A stretch of DNA of 36,727 nucleotides from Candidatus Tabaqchalia intestinavium (GTDB lineage: Bacteria > Bacillota > Clostridia > Oscillospirales > CAJFTT01). A program made the position numbers and the translations under genes. Shown piece by piece: positions 1 to 7,756 of the stretch. Each line of letters opens with the position of its first letter. The first letter of the stretch is position 1. A model generated the notes under the pieces. That model had not been told where the DNA came from. It did no database searches and was given only the letters and a program-made list of their open reading frames with translations. The stretch is from contig CAJFTT010000058.1 of NCBI GenBank assembly GCA_904420005.1, positions 1 to 36,727 of the forward strand. The letters run 5' to 3'.

Positions 1-115
1 GCGTCCCCTTGGCTGGCTCTCTCCGAAAGAAAAACTCGCTGCTTTTTTCCTTCCTCTGACTGTACAAGATGTTTGACAAACCTACAGGGCTTGAAAAACA
101 AAATTCGACACATTC

Positions 116-144
116 TTGACAAATAGCCTGCTATGCGATATAAT
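116..144 (+). promoter_or_regulatory. sigma-A promoter of the marR-degV unit
   Basis: A perfect -35 TTGACA (116-121) and a perfect -10 TATAAT (139-144) are separated by 17 bp. The predicted start is near 151, about 36 bp before the TTG start codon of the MarR gene. Confidence 0.85.
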
Positions 145-152
145 GGCAACTG

Positions 153-167
153 TTTTGATTTTCAAAG
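153..167. promoter_or_regulatory. FabT-box-like operator
   Basis: TTTTGATTTTCAAAG contains the palindrome TTTGA-TTT-TCAAA and lies right at the predicted transcription start of the MarR gene. The published FabT operators of streptococci have the core TTTGATTATCAAA, so this differs only in the three-base centre. The position suits autorepression. That FabT-like control operates here is inference. Confidence 0.6.
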
Positions 168-186
168 TAAATGGGAGGGATGACGC

Positions 187-672
187 TTGCAACGTTCGGA
201 TCAGGTACTCAATGAGTTTTTGGTGGAAATTTTCCATGAAATCCTGAAAACGGAGGAAGCCTGCGTCACGGGGGAATTCCGCGATCTCTCCCTGCGGGAA
301 ATGCATGTGATCGAGGCGGTGTGCAAAGCGACGGCCGACGGCGGCGACAATCGCGCCAGCGCTGTCGCCGCGGATCTGCGCATCACGGCGGGGACGTTGA
401 GCACCGCTGTGGCGCAGCTGGAGAAGAAAGGGTATCTCACCCGGACGCGCGACGGCGCAGATCGCCGGGTTGTGCGCATACGGCCCACCCGGCGGGCAGA
501 GGAAGCCAACGCGCATCACGCGCGGTTTCATGCGCGGATGGTGCAGGGCATCACGGCGCTGCTGTCGGCGGAGGAAATGGAGATTTTTGTCCGGGCGCTG
601 GGAAGCGTGTGCCGCTTTTTCCGGGAGCAGGCAGCCGGTGCCTGGCCGCAGCGCGGCGCTGTGCCGGTCTGA
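187..672 (+). CDS. MarR-family regulator, FabT-like
   Basis: This is a 161-aa winged-helix regulator of the MarR family. The N-terminal helix (about residues 1-30) and the C-terminal helix (about 120-150) would form the dimer interface. The central part holds the recognition helix (ITAGTLSTAVAQLEKKGYL) and a wing with DRR (TRDGADRRVVRI). It starts at TTG, preceded by GGGAGGG at a good distance; no better ATG is in frame. FabT proteins are usually about 145-150 aa and control fatty-acid synthesis genes. Here the gene follows a perfect promoter carrying a FabT-box-like palindrome and is followed 75 bp later by a DegV-type fatty-acid-binding protein. The family is clear; the FabT assignment is inferred from operator and neighbour, because no fab gene lies in the window. 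Confidence 0.85.
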   Translation: MQRSDQVLNEFLVEIFHEILKTEEACVTGEFRDLSLREMHVIEAVCKATADGGDNRASAVAADLRITAGTLSTAVAQLEKKGYLTRTRDGADRRVVRIRPTRRAEEANAHHARFHARMVQGITALLSAEEMEIFVRALGSVCRFFREQAAGAWPQRGAVPV

Positions 673-747
673 AACGGGAACCTTTGGCGAATACCCAAGT
701 TTGTTTTGCGCCGGGCGGCGCAGAAATAAATGGAGGATGAAGGAAAC

Positions 748-1599
748 ATGGTACAGATTATCACGGACAGCAGCAGCGATATCACGCTGGAGCAGGCAAA
801 AAAGATGGGGGTGGAGATGATCCCCATTGCGGTCCATTTCGGCGAAGAGGAATTCATGGATGGCGACACGCTGCTGGCGGAGGAATTTTACCGGCGGCTG
901 GCGGCGGTGACGGAGCTGCCGTCCACCGCGCAGATCAATCCGGAGCGGTTCGCTTCGCATTTCCAGCGGCATATCGACGCGGGGGATGAAATCGTCGTGA
1001 TGCCGATTTCCCGCGAACTGAGCGGCACGTATCAGTCGGCGCTGCTCGCGCGGGATATGGTCTGCCCGGAGAAAATCTTCGTTGTGGATACGCTCAACAC
1101 CACGTTCGGCCTCGGCTTGCTGGTGGAGGAGGCGCTGCGCATGCGCGAGAAGGGCCTTTCCGCGGCGCAGATCGCCGACGCGCTCGCGGCGCTCAAGTCC
1201 CGCGTGCGGCTGCTCGCCATGGTGGATACGCTCAAATATCTGAAAATGGGCGGGCGCATATCGGCGGCGACGGCGTTCGTGGGCGGCGTGCTGGGGATCA
1301 ACCCCATCATTTCGGTGGTGGACGGGCGTGTGGAAGCCATCGGGAAAGCGCGCGGGCGCAAGGCGGCGTTTGACTGGATAGCCGACCGTGTGCGTCAGGA
1401 CCCGCCCGATTTGGCGTATCCGGTCTTTTTTGGCCATTCCGCTGCGCCGCAGTCGCTGGAAGCGGCGATAGACTATTTTTCCCAGCTGTTGGGCTGCGAG
1501 GATATTCTGTCGGCGGAGATCAGCGCGACGGTCGGCACGCATGTTGGCCCAGGCGCGACAGGCCTTGCTTATATCGCCAAGGAGGACACTGCGCGGTAA
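748..1599 (+). CDS. DegV/FakB-family fatty-acid-binding protein
   Basis: This 283-aa protein has the DegV fold, which binds one fatty acid between two domains. Proteins of this family (FakB) present fatty acids to the kinase FakA, which makes acyl-phosphate for phospholipid synthesis. The N-terminus IITDSSSD is the family signature, SGTYQSA carries the conserved serine region that holds the carboxylate, and the C-terminus GTHVGPGATG is the conserved closing motif. ATG 748 is preferred over the in-frame ATG at 730, because GGAGG (732-736) sits about 11 bp before 748 and overlaps the earlier codon. The gene follows the FabT-like regulator and probably shares its promoter. No complete FakA kinase is in the window, but a FakA-like fragment is encoded at 27.7-27.9 kb. 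Confidence 0.93.
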   Translation: MVQIITDSSSDITLEQAKKMGVEMIPIAVHFGEEEFMDGDTLLAEEFYRRLAAVTELPSTAQINPERFASHFQRHIDAGDEIVVMPISRELSGTYQSALLARDMVCPEKIFVVDTLNTTFGLGLLVEEALRMREKGLSAAQIADALAALKSRVRLLAMVDTLKYLKMGGRISAATAFVGGVLGINPIISVVDGRVEAIGKARGRKAAFDWIADRVRQDPPDLAYPVFFGHSAAPQSLEAAIDYFSQLLGCEDILSAEISATVGTHVGPGATGLAYIAKEDTAR

Positions 1600-1640
1600 A
1601 TTCGCCGCGCGGCAACCCGGAATCCGGAAAAACTGAACTG

Positions 1641-1686
1641 AAAGGAAGCAGGCACGCGGTTTTGCGCCGCGCGCCTGCTTCCTTTT
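1641..1686. terminator. bidirectional intrinsic terminator
   Basis: The 13-bp perfect arms AAAGGAAGCAGGC (1641-1653) and GCCTGCTTCCTTT (1673-1685) end in TTTT on the plus strand, and on the minus strand the stem is followed by TTTC. It lies between the convergent degV and GT-C genes and can serve both. Confidence 0.85.
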
Positions 1687-1816
1687 GTATATGACACCCT
1701 GGATATGGCACTCCGGGAGCGTACGCAGGGGAGAGCCTGCGCGCCCGGCATCTCCGGCCCGGAGAGAAACGCCCTTGCCCCCCCTGCTCGCGACAGCGGG
1801 CGCGCTTCTCTGTCCT

Positions 1817-3379
1817 TTACGGCTGCGAGGTACTGCCCGCCGCATCCGGCGGCGCAGTGGTTTCGCCGGGCCGGGGCCTGCATCTGGTTGCGATCCATCG
1901 CTCGCAGGTGCGCAGCCCGCCCGCCGCGCACAGCAGCAACAGCGGCGCAAAATTGAAAATATACCGGCTGCTTGCCTCCCAGAAGGACAGGAACAGCAGC
2001 AGGCCGAAGCAGGCCAGCGCGGGCGTCAGCAGCCGCCGCGCCGACGAACGGTGCAGCAGCGCGCCCACAGCGGCGGCCAGCGCCAACAGAAACACGGCGA
2101 AGTATTGTCCCTGCGCGAACGCAGCCAGATCGGCGAAATGCGCGCCGCTGCGCAGGCAATATGCATGCGCCCAGTTCGGCCGCAACGGGTTGTCGTCCAG
2201 CATGGTGTCCGTGCCGCAAAGGCCGCTGCCGAAAGAATAGACGGTTTTGGTCGCGAAGAACTGCGCGGCGCTCGCGGGTGTGAAGGCGCGCAGGCGCGCG
2301 AGCAGCCGCTGCGTGTCGGCGGTTTTGCGCTCCTCCAGCGTGGGGAAAGATAAGGTGAAATCATAATCGTCCGCGTTATAAGCGCCGACGCCGGTGAGGC
2401 CCATCATGATCCAGTGCTGCACAGGGATCTCCTTTTGCTCCCGCAGCTGCGCGTCGAGCAGCGCGTCCGCCACGCGCCCCTGCAGGAAGAGGCAGCTCAG
2501 GAATACCAGCACCGCGGCGAAGCCGGGCAGCGCGAACCGCCGCAGCGGCAGCGTGAGCAGCAGGTCGAGCAGAATGGCGACCAGCAGCACAGCGACCGAA
2601 CCCTTGACCCAGAAGCCTGCAGCCAGCACCAGTCCCGTCAGCGCCAATGCTGCGGCCCGCCCGCCGCGCGTTCGCGCGGTTTTGGCGCGCAGGTAACAGT
2701 AAAAGCCCAGGATGGGGAAGCACAGGCTGAGCGTATCGGTGTAATAGATCGGAGCGGAAAGATAAAATACCGCCCCGAACAGGAAACACAGCAGCGCGGT
2801 CATCGCCAGGCGGACGCCCCACAGCCGCCGCGCGCAAAGATAGGTCAGACCGGCCGCGGCGGTCAGCAGCAGGCAGTTGAACACGACGGCGACGGCCGCC
2901 AGATCGGCGATCCCGACGGCCCGCGCCAGGCGGAACACCAGGCTGAGCAGGAGCGTCCCGCCGAGATTGTTGGGAAACTGGCAGAAATAGGCCATCTGTT
3001 CTGTCAGCTGCCCCGCTTCACTCAGCTCCACCGCGCCCTGAAAGAGCGCGTAAACGTCAAAAATCGGATCGGTCTGCAGCCAGTAGCCAGCTACAAGCAG
3101 CAGGCAGAAAAACAGCGTCAGCGCGCCGGCGCACAGCGGACGGGAATGGCGGCGCAGGAAGGGTTCCCACCGGCGGGAGAGCAGGAAGAACAGCACAAGG
3201 CCCGCCAGAAACACGAGCGTCCACAACAGCGACGGCACAAGCGGCGCGCCGGCATAAGGATTGCACAGCAGGATAAGCGCGAACAGCACGCTGCCCACGA
3301 CGAAGAACAGCAGGAAGAACACGGCGATCAACGCCGTGCACAACCGGCGGGCGCGAGAAGGGGAAACCGACTCGGACAT
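1817..3379 (-). CDS. multi-spanning membrane protein, GT-C glycosyltransferase-like
   Basis: This 520-aa integral membrane protein has about 11-12 hydrophobic segments. The first spans roughly residues 15-45 after a short basic N-terminus (SRARR), and the last lies near 465-490, followed by a Pro/Arg-rich tail. A loop early in the chain reads QTDPIFDVYALFQGA, an acidic motif of the kind placed in the first large external loop of GT-C polyprenyl-phosphate sugar transferases (PMT/ArnT-like). Such enzymes transfer a lipid-linked sugar outside the membrane. The start was chosen at ATG 3379 because AGGAGG lies 6 nt upstream; an open frame continues upstream but without a ribosome site. The gene stands alone, convergent with degV. 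The membrane nature is certain; the glycosyltransferase role is family-level inference and the substrate is unknown. Confidence 0.75.
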   Translation of the reverse strand: MSESVSPSRARRLCTALIAVFFLLFFVVGSVLFALILLCNPYAGAPLVPSLLWTLVFLAGLVLFFLLSRRWEPFLRRHSRPLCAGALTLFFCLLLVAGYWLQTDPIFDVYALFQGAVELSEAGQLTEQMAYFCQFPNNLGGTLLLSLVFRLARAVGIADLAAVAVVFNCLLLTAAAGLTYLCARRLWGVRLAMTALLCFLFGAVFYLSAPIYYTDTLSLCFPILGFYCYLRAKTARTRGGRAAALALTGLVLAAGFWVKGSVAVLLVAILLDLLLTLPLRRFALPGFAAVLVFLSCLFLQGRVADALLDAQLREQKEIPVQHWIMMGLTGVGAYNADDYDFTLSFPTLEERKTADTQRLLARLRAFTPASAAQFFATKTVYSFGSGLCGTDTMLDDNPLRPNWAHAYCLRSGAHFADLAAFAQGQYFAVFLLALAAAVGALLHRSSARRLLTPALACFGLLLFLSFWEASSRYIFNFAPLLLLCAAGGLRTCERWIATRCRPRPGETTAPPDAAGSTSQP

Positions 3380-3933
3380 GGACGACCTCCTGCGTGAGAT
3401 TCGGCAGACCGGCGGGGAAACAAAGCCCCGCGGCCGCCTGGGTTGGTTATAGATAAGATTCCCGTTCAAGCCGGGGATTTTCATGAGCTTGCCCAAAAGC
3501 GGGAGCAGCCGCCGCACGCCGCCAACGCTGCACGGCATCCTGGCGGCAAGCGTATAGCGCGGCGTCTTGCAGTGGGGACGGCCCAGCTTTGCCGAGCCGC
3601 AAAAGCAGTATACCGCAGGGGGAGGCGATGCGTCAAGCCCTGGCAGAAGGAGCGCGCAGGGCAATCCGGCGATTGCACAAGGACGGGTCGGCAGGCTGGG
3701 GGGATTACAGCCGAGGGTGGTATCTGGGGATGGCAGCCGTGTGGCCGGGCGAAGAGGCTATCGGACGCGAAAAGGCCCCGATGCGGCGGTCGCCGCGTCG
3801 GCGCCAGGGGGTGATCGGCCGGCTGTTTTGCATACCGGGCGCCCAGGACAAAAACCGGCTTGCCGGGCGCTGCCTCGAGGCGGGGAAATCCGATTCGCGA
3901 CAAGGCTGGCCGCGCGCTTATCCTGCGCTGCGT
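3380..3933. other. intergenic region, no gene seen
   Basis: This 554-bp GC-rich stretch lies between the start of the GT-C gene and the end of the CoA-disulfide reductase gene, both on the minus strand. Open frames here have no ribosome site and no recognisable protein. I see no clear terminator for the reductase gene and no convincing promoter for the GT-C gene. Confidence 0.5.
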
Positions 3934-5634
3934 TCAGTCGCGCAGCGGCAGGCCGCAGGCGTGCGTCGGGTCGAAAGAGGCCCGATCCTGCTCGACGGCG
4001 GCAAACAGCCGGTAACCGCCGGAAAAATTATAGCAGGAGAAGCCGCGCTGCGCGAGGATACGGCAAGCGATGTAGCTGCGCAGGCCGCTGTGGCAGTTGA
4101 CGCAGTAGACAGCCTGTGGATCGAGCTCCTGCAGCCGGCCGCGCAGCGCGTCGAGCGGGATGTTGACCGCGCCGGGGATGTGCCCGCGCTGGAATTCCCC
4201 CTCGGTGCGCACATCGAGGAAGGCGGCGCCCGGCGTCTCGCGGAATTTCTCCAGCTCGTGCCAGTGCAGCTGCCGCACGAGACCGTCAAGGACATTTTCC
4301 GCCACATAGCCCGCCATGTTGACGGGATCCTTCGCGGAGGAAAACGGCGGTGCATAAGCGAGGTCGAGCTCGGTCAGGTCGCGCGCGGTCATGCCGGCGC
4401 GCAGAGCCGTGGCCAGCACGTCGATGCGTTTGTCCACGCCCTCGAATCCCACGATCTGCGCGCCCAGCACACGGCCGCTTTCCTTCTCGAACACCAGCTT
4501 GAGCGTCAGATTGCGCGCGCCGGGGTAATAGGTCGCGTGGGAGGGTGAATCCGTCACGACCGCGTCGCAGGCAAATCCCGCGGCGGCCGCAGCCGTCTGA
4601 TTCAGCCCTGTGGAGGCGACGGTCATGTCGAAAAGCTTGAGGATGGAGGAGCCCTGCGCGCCGGCATACGCGCTTTCCCGGCCGCAGATATGATCCGCCG
4701 CGATGCGCCCCTGCCGATTGGCCGGTCCCGCGAGAGAAATGAGCGCCGGCCGGCCGGTCACGATATGGCGGATCTGCACCGCGTCGCCCACAGCGTAAAT
4801 ATCCGGCGCAGAGGTGCGCATGTGCGCGTCGACGACGATCGCGCCGCGTTCTCCCAGCGCCAGCCCGGCCTTTTGCGCGAGCGCGGTATCCGGGCGCACG
4901 CCGGCGGCGAGCAGCACCAGATCGGCCGGCAGGGCTTCGCCGCTCTCCAGCAGGGCGGTAAGGCCGCCGCCCGGCTGCGGATCGAGCCGGGCGACCGCGG
5001 CGGACAGCCGCAGCTCCACGCCCTGCTCCTGCAAGTAGGCATGCACAAAACTTGCCATGTCGGCGTCCAGCGGCGTGAGCAGCTGCGGCAAGCGCTCGAC
5101 GAGCGTCACAGCGCAGCCGGCGCGCGTGAGGTTTTCCGCCATTTCCAGGCCGATGAAACCGCCGCCCACCACGACGGCCCGGCGCGGCCGCTCTTGCGCA
5201 ACGAAGGCGCGGATGCGCACGGCGTCCTCCACGGCGCGCAGGGTGAAAACGCGCGGATGCGCCGCGCCGGGGATCGGCGGGATCAGCGGGGCCGCGCCGG
5301 GGGAGAGCAGCAGCTTGTCATAGGATTCCACATAGAAGCTGCCGTCCTCCAGCCGCTTGACGGTGACCGTTTTGCCGTCCGGATCGATGGAAATCGCTTC
5401 CTGCCGCACGCGCACGTCGATCGCGAACCGGCGGAAAAAGCTCTGCGGCGTCTGCAGCGTCAGCGCGTCCTGCGTGCGGATTTCCCCGCCGATGTAGTAA
5501 GGAAGGCCGCAATTGGCATAGGAGACATACCCGCTGCGCTCGATCACGATGATCTCGGCGGATTCATCCAGCCGGCGCAGGCGCGCCGCGGCGGTGGCCC
5601 CGCCCGCGACGCCGCCGATGATGACAACTTTCAT
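3934..5634 (-). CDS. CoA-disulfide reductase with C-terminal rhodanese domain
   Basis: This 566-aa flavoprotein is fused to a rhodanese. The N-terminus MKVVIIGGVAGGATAAARLR is the FAD dinucleotide fold, and YVSYANCGLPYY holds the single active-site Cys typical of CoA-disulfide and NADH oxidase/persulfide reductases. A second GGGFIGLEMAE motif near residue 160 binds NAD(P)H. The last ~100 residues form a rhodanese domain with the loop CHSGLR (C-x-x-G-x-R), the sulfane-sulfur-carrying cysteine. Known CoADR-rhodanese fusions of about 550-560 aa reduce CoA disulfide or CoA persulfide. ATG 5634 follows AGAAAGGG. The gene lies 110 bp downstream of the thioredoxin gene, but an intrinsic terminator sits between them, so expression may depend on readthrough. 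A role in sulfane-sulfur or disulfide stress fits best. Confidence 0.9.
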   Translation of the reverse strand: MKVVIIGGVAGGATAAARLRRLDESAEIIVIERSGYVSYANCGLPYYIGGEIRTQDALTLQTPQSFFRRFAIDVRVRQEAISIDPDGKTVTVKRLEDGSFYVESYDKLLLSPGAAPLIPPIPGAAHPRVFTLRAVEDAVRIRAFVAQERPRRAVVVGGGFIGLEMAENLTRAGCAVTLVERLPQLLTPLDADMASFVHAYLQEQGVELRLSAAVARLDPQPGGGLTALLESGEALPADLVLLAAGVRPDTALAQKAGLALGERGAIVVDAHMRTSAPDIYAVGDAVQIRHIVTGRPALISLAGPANRQGRIAADHICGRESAYAGAQGSSILKLFDMTVASTGLNQTAAAAAGFACDAVVTDSPSHATYYPGARNLTLKLVFEKESGRVLGAQIVGFEGVDKRIDVLATALRAGMTARDLTELDLAYAPPFSSAKDPVNMAGYVAENVLDGLVRQLHWHELEKFRETPGAAFLDVRTEGEFQRGHIPGAVNIPLDALRGRLQELDPQAVYCVNCHSGLRSYIACRILAQRGFSCYNFSGGYRLFAAVEQDRASFDPTHACGLPLRD

Positions 5635-5671
5635 TGGCTGCACCCTTTCTTTTCGCTTTTTGCGATGGATA

Positions 5672-5702
5672 AGAAAAATCCGCCGTCCCCGCGGACGGCG
5701 GA
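5672..5702 (-). terminator. intrinsic terminator between trx and CoADR genes
   Basis: Read on the minus strand, the perfect 10-bp stem TCCGCCGTCC / GGACGGCGGA with a GCGG loop is followed by TTTTTCTT. It lies downstream of the thioredoxin stop and only 38 bp before the reductase start codon. Confidence 0.85.
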
Positions 5703-5744
5703 CAAGCGCAGGCCACGCAGCGCCGCCGCGTGCCCCGCGTGGCT

Positions 5745-6059
5745 TCACAGGCCGAGCAACTGGGCGAGCTGCTGCTGCGATTGCATGCCGACCGCCTTGG
5801 CCGCCACCTTGCCGTCCTTGACGACGGCGACAGTGGGGATGCTCATGACGCCGAATTTCTGCGCGAGGGAGGGCGCTTCGTCGACGTTGATCTTGACGAC
5901 CTTGGCGCGTCCCGCGGCGCTCTCGGCGAATTGATCGACGATGGGGGAAAACATGCGGCAGGGATTGCACCACGGCGCCCAGAAATCGATGAGCACGGGC
6001 AGCCGGCTCTGCAGCACCTCCTGGTTGAAGTTGGATTCCTGTACGGAGAGAACAGACAT
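5745..6059 (-). CDS. thioredoxin with WCNPC active site
   Basis: This 104-aa single-domain thioredoxin has the usual family length. It begins with a beta strand and then DFWAPWCNPCRMF around residue 30. The cis-proline segment SIPTVAVVKDG comes near residue 70, and a C-terminal helix ends at QLAQLLGL. The canonical active site is WCGPC; here the first residue after the nucleophilic Cys is Asn (codon AAT), which should alter redox potential or partner choice. ATG 6059 follows AAAGGAG at 9 nt. The promoter region holds a palindrome placed for activation by the Crp-type regulator encoded immediately upstream. A thioredoxin reductase is not present in the window; the CoADR-rhodanese next door is a possible functional partner. 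Confidence 0.93.
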   Translation of the reverse strand: MSVLSVQESNFNQEVLQSRLPVLIDFWAPWCNPCRMFSPIVDQFAESAAGRAKVVKINVDEAPSLAQKFGVMSIPTVAVVKDGKVAAKAVGMQSQQQLAQLLGL

Positions 6060-6173
6060 GATCTTTTGCTCCTTTCTTTTGTATACCTTCCGCCGACAAA
6101 GGAGATGCCTTTTGAGGAAGAAGGAAATGGGTGTTGTCCTGCGGATGCAGGCGGATTTTGTGGTTCTGGTGTT

Positions 6174-6214
6174 AGTATATGCCGGATCGGCGCGGGAGTC
6201 TGTGACAATGTCAC
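6174..6214 (-). promoter_or_regulatory. thioredoxin promoter with Crp/Fnr-like palindrome
   Basis: On the minus strand a -10 TATACT (6179-6174) predicts a start near 6167. There is no good -35 hexamer. Instead a perfect palindrome GTGACA-T-TGTCAC (6202-6214) is centred at about -41, the position of class II Crp/Fnr activator sites. The palindrome overlaps the stop codon of the Crp-family gene. The Crp consensus half-site TGTGA supports binding by that family; actual binding is inference. Confidence 0.6.
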
Positions 6215-6876
6215 GCACCGCCCGCCGCCAGCGCGCGCAGCCGGGGCAGGTCCGTCAGCCGCACTTCCCCGCGGGAGAGCGTCACCATTCCCTCTGAGGA
6301 GAAATACCGCAGCATGCGCGTGACGACTTCGCGCGCGCTGCCGATATGCCGCGCGATTTCCTCGTGCGTAATGCGCAGCGTATCGCCTTCCTCCAGCGCC
6401 GCTTCCTCAAGCAGGAAAGCGGCCAGCCGCGCGTCCAGCTTCTGGTTGAGAATCTGCTCGAGCAGCCACAGCACGTCGGAGAAGCGGCCGGCCATGATTT
6501 CATTGACGAAATTGGCGGCCGCGGCGTTGCGCTGCATGAGCGCCCCGTAGACGCCGGCGGGGATGGAGAGCAGCTCGGTGTCCCGCTCGGCCTCGATGCG
6601 CAGGTCGAAGGACATGCCGCGCAGCATACAGGAGGCGGACAGCAGGCAGACGTCGCGCTCCAGCAGGCGGTAGAGCGTGATTTCCCGCCCCTCGCCCGAG
6701 AGGATGAAGGCGCGCAGCTGGCCGGACAGGACGAGCAGCAGGCCGGCGCATTCTTCGCCATCCCCACGGATGGCGTCTCCCCGGCGGATCGCGCGGCGTA
6801 CGGCCGCGGATTCCAGCGTGCGCTGTTCCTCGGGGGAGAGCTGCGTCCAGAACGGCAGAAATTCGCACAGCTGCAT
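6211..6876 (-). CDS. Crp/Fnr-family transcription regulator
   Basis: This 221-aa regulator has the normal Crp/Fnr length. Residues about 1-120 form the cupin-like sensor domain (GLLLVLSGQLRAFILSGEGREITLYRLLERD). Residues about 145-215 form the winged helix, with the recognition segment ITHEEIARHIGSAREVVTRMLRYF. The sensor contains Cys at position 4, in EEC, and in VCLLSASC (CX5C). It lacks the clustered N-terminal cysteines of oxygen-sensing FNR, so the signal is not evident; a thiol or persulfide signal is possible given the neighbours. ATG 6876 follows AAAGGAG. It is transcribed toward the thioredoxin and CoADR genes and has its own strong promoter (TTGACA-17-TAAGGT). Confidence 0.92.
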   Translation of the reverse strand: MQLCEFLPFWTQLSPEEQRTLESAAVRRAIRRGDAIRGDGEECAGLLLVLSGQLRAFILSGEGREITLYRLLERDVCLLSASCMLRGMSFDLRIEAERDTELLSIPAGVYGALMQRNAAAANFVNEIMAGRFSDVLWLLEQILNQKLDARLAAFLLEEAALEEGDTLRITHEEIARHIGSAREVVTRMLRYFSSEGMVTLSRGEVRLTDLPRLRALAAGGA

Positions 6877-6943
6877 GACGTGACGCTCCTTTCCCGCGCG
6901 CCGCGAGCAGCCGGATGGCCCGCAGCGTCGTTTCCTGCTTCTT

Positions 6944-6972
6944 ACCTTATCACGCCTGCACGCCGCTGTCAA
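6944..6972 (-). promoter_or_regulatory. sigma-A promoter of the Crp-family gene
   Basis: On the minus strand, TTGACA (6972-6967) and TAAGGT (6949-6944) are 17 bp apart. The start would fall near 6937, about 60 bp before the ATG at 6876. Confidence 0.75.
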
Positions 6973-7253
6973 GCCGCGCGGCGCCAACGGCGGGGCCCGG
7001 TGCGCGGCAGGCGGCGTGTGAGGCGCAAGCTGTGTCGGCGCCGGCCGCTTGCGGCGGGCGGATTCCCGCCGCGCTGCTGTCTGCATTCGTGAATTTTGAC
7101 GTTTTGCGTCCGAATATGTCGCCTGGCGGCAAAGAGGAAAGAAGCGGCAAAATTCCGCTTGTGTGCCCCCGCGGCGGCGCATAACGGACCGCGCAGCAGG
7201 GAACAATGAAGACACAAGCGCCGGCAAGCGGCGCAATCTTAGGAGGTGAGAAA
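6973..7253. other. divergent intergenic region
   Basis: This region lies between the Crp-family promoter and the first CotF-type gene. A small hairpin AAGCGG-N7-CCGCTT lies near 7140-7160. I could not place a convincing sporulation-sigma promoter for the coat genes here. Confidence 0.4.
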
Positions 7254-7427
7254 ATGAGCCCGAAAGAATTACTGTATATCGAGGACGCGCTGGGACACGA
7301 GCAATTTCTCAAGAAGCAGTGCCAGGAGGCCATCCAGAACCTGCAGGACGGCGAACTGAAGAACTGCGTGCAGAGCATGGTCAACAAGCATCAGCAGATT
7401 TTTGACAGCTTTTACGGTTTGGTGTGA
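7254..7427 (+). CDS. small CotF-family-associated spore coat protein
   Basis: This 57-aa acidic, helical protein begins MSPKELLYIEDALGHE and has a second conserved-looking stretch HQQIFDSFYGLV at its end. Short proteins of this type occur in Clostridia directly before CotF-like coat genes and are themselves CotF-like. ATG 7254 follows a strong AGGAGGTGA; an upstream in-frame ATG at 7206 has no ribosome site. The stop is 12 bp before the next coat gene, so the two are almost certainly co-transcribed. The assignment rests on pattern recognition of the sequence and its partner; its precise place in the coat is unknown. Confidence 0.75.
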   Translation: MSPKELLYIEDALGHEQFLKKQCQEAIQNLQDGELKNCVQSMVNKHQQIFDSFYGLV

Positions 7428-7439
7428 GGAGGAGAAACG

Positions 7440-7685
7440 ATGGACGACAAGACAATCATGGAAAACCTGCTGTTGACGACGAAGGGCGTGTGCGACCTGT
7501 ACTTGCACGGTACGATTGAGTCGGCGACGGCCAACGTCAACGGCGCGTTCAAGACCGCGCTGCAGGATTCGCTGTGCCTGCAGGACGATATCTATAAGAA
7601 GATGTCCGCCAAGGGATGGTATCCCGCCGAGCAGGCAGAACAGCAGAAGATTCAGAACGTCAAGCAGAAATTTGCCAACGCCTGA
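7440..7685 (+). CDS. CotF-family spore coat protein
   Basis: This 81-aa protein has the CotF (COG5577) pattern: a central CDLYLHGTIESATANVNGAFKTAL helix followed by QDDIYKKMSAKGWYPAE, where the GWYP motif is characteristic. It starts at ATG 7440 after GAGGAGAA, 12 bp after the preceding small coat gene, and is followed by a strong terminator. CotF is a coat protein made in sporulating cells of Bacillus; clostridial paralogues of this size are common. The gene supports a spore-forming host. No sigma-G or sigma-K promoter was recognised upstream. Confidence 0.88.
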   Translation: MDDKTIMENLLLTTKGVCDLYLHGTIESATANVNGAFKTALQDSLCLQDDIYKKMSAKGWYPAEQAEQQKIQNVKQKFANA

Positions 7686-7700
7686 ACGACGGGCGGATGA

Positions 7701-7756
7701 AGCGGCGGGCGCGGGGAACCTTTCGAGCGAAGCGGTTCTCGGCCCCGCCGCTTTTT
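7701..7756 (+). terminator. intrinsic terminator after the coat genes
   Basis: The perfect 9-bp arms AGCGGCGGG (7701-7709) and CCCGCCGCT (7744-7752), with further inner pairing GGGGAACC/GGTTCTC, are followed by TTTTT. Confidence 0.8.

Noticed and set aside
3715-3740. GAGGGTGGTATC, resembling a T-box antiterminator core
   Set aside because: Only a short GGGTGGTA match; no specifier stem, no terminator and no plus-strand gene downstream.
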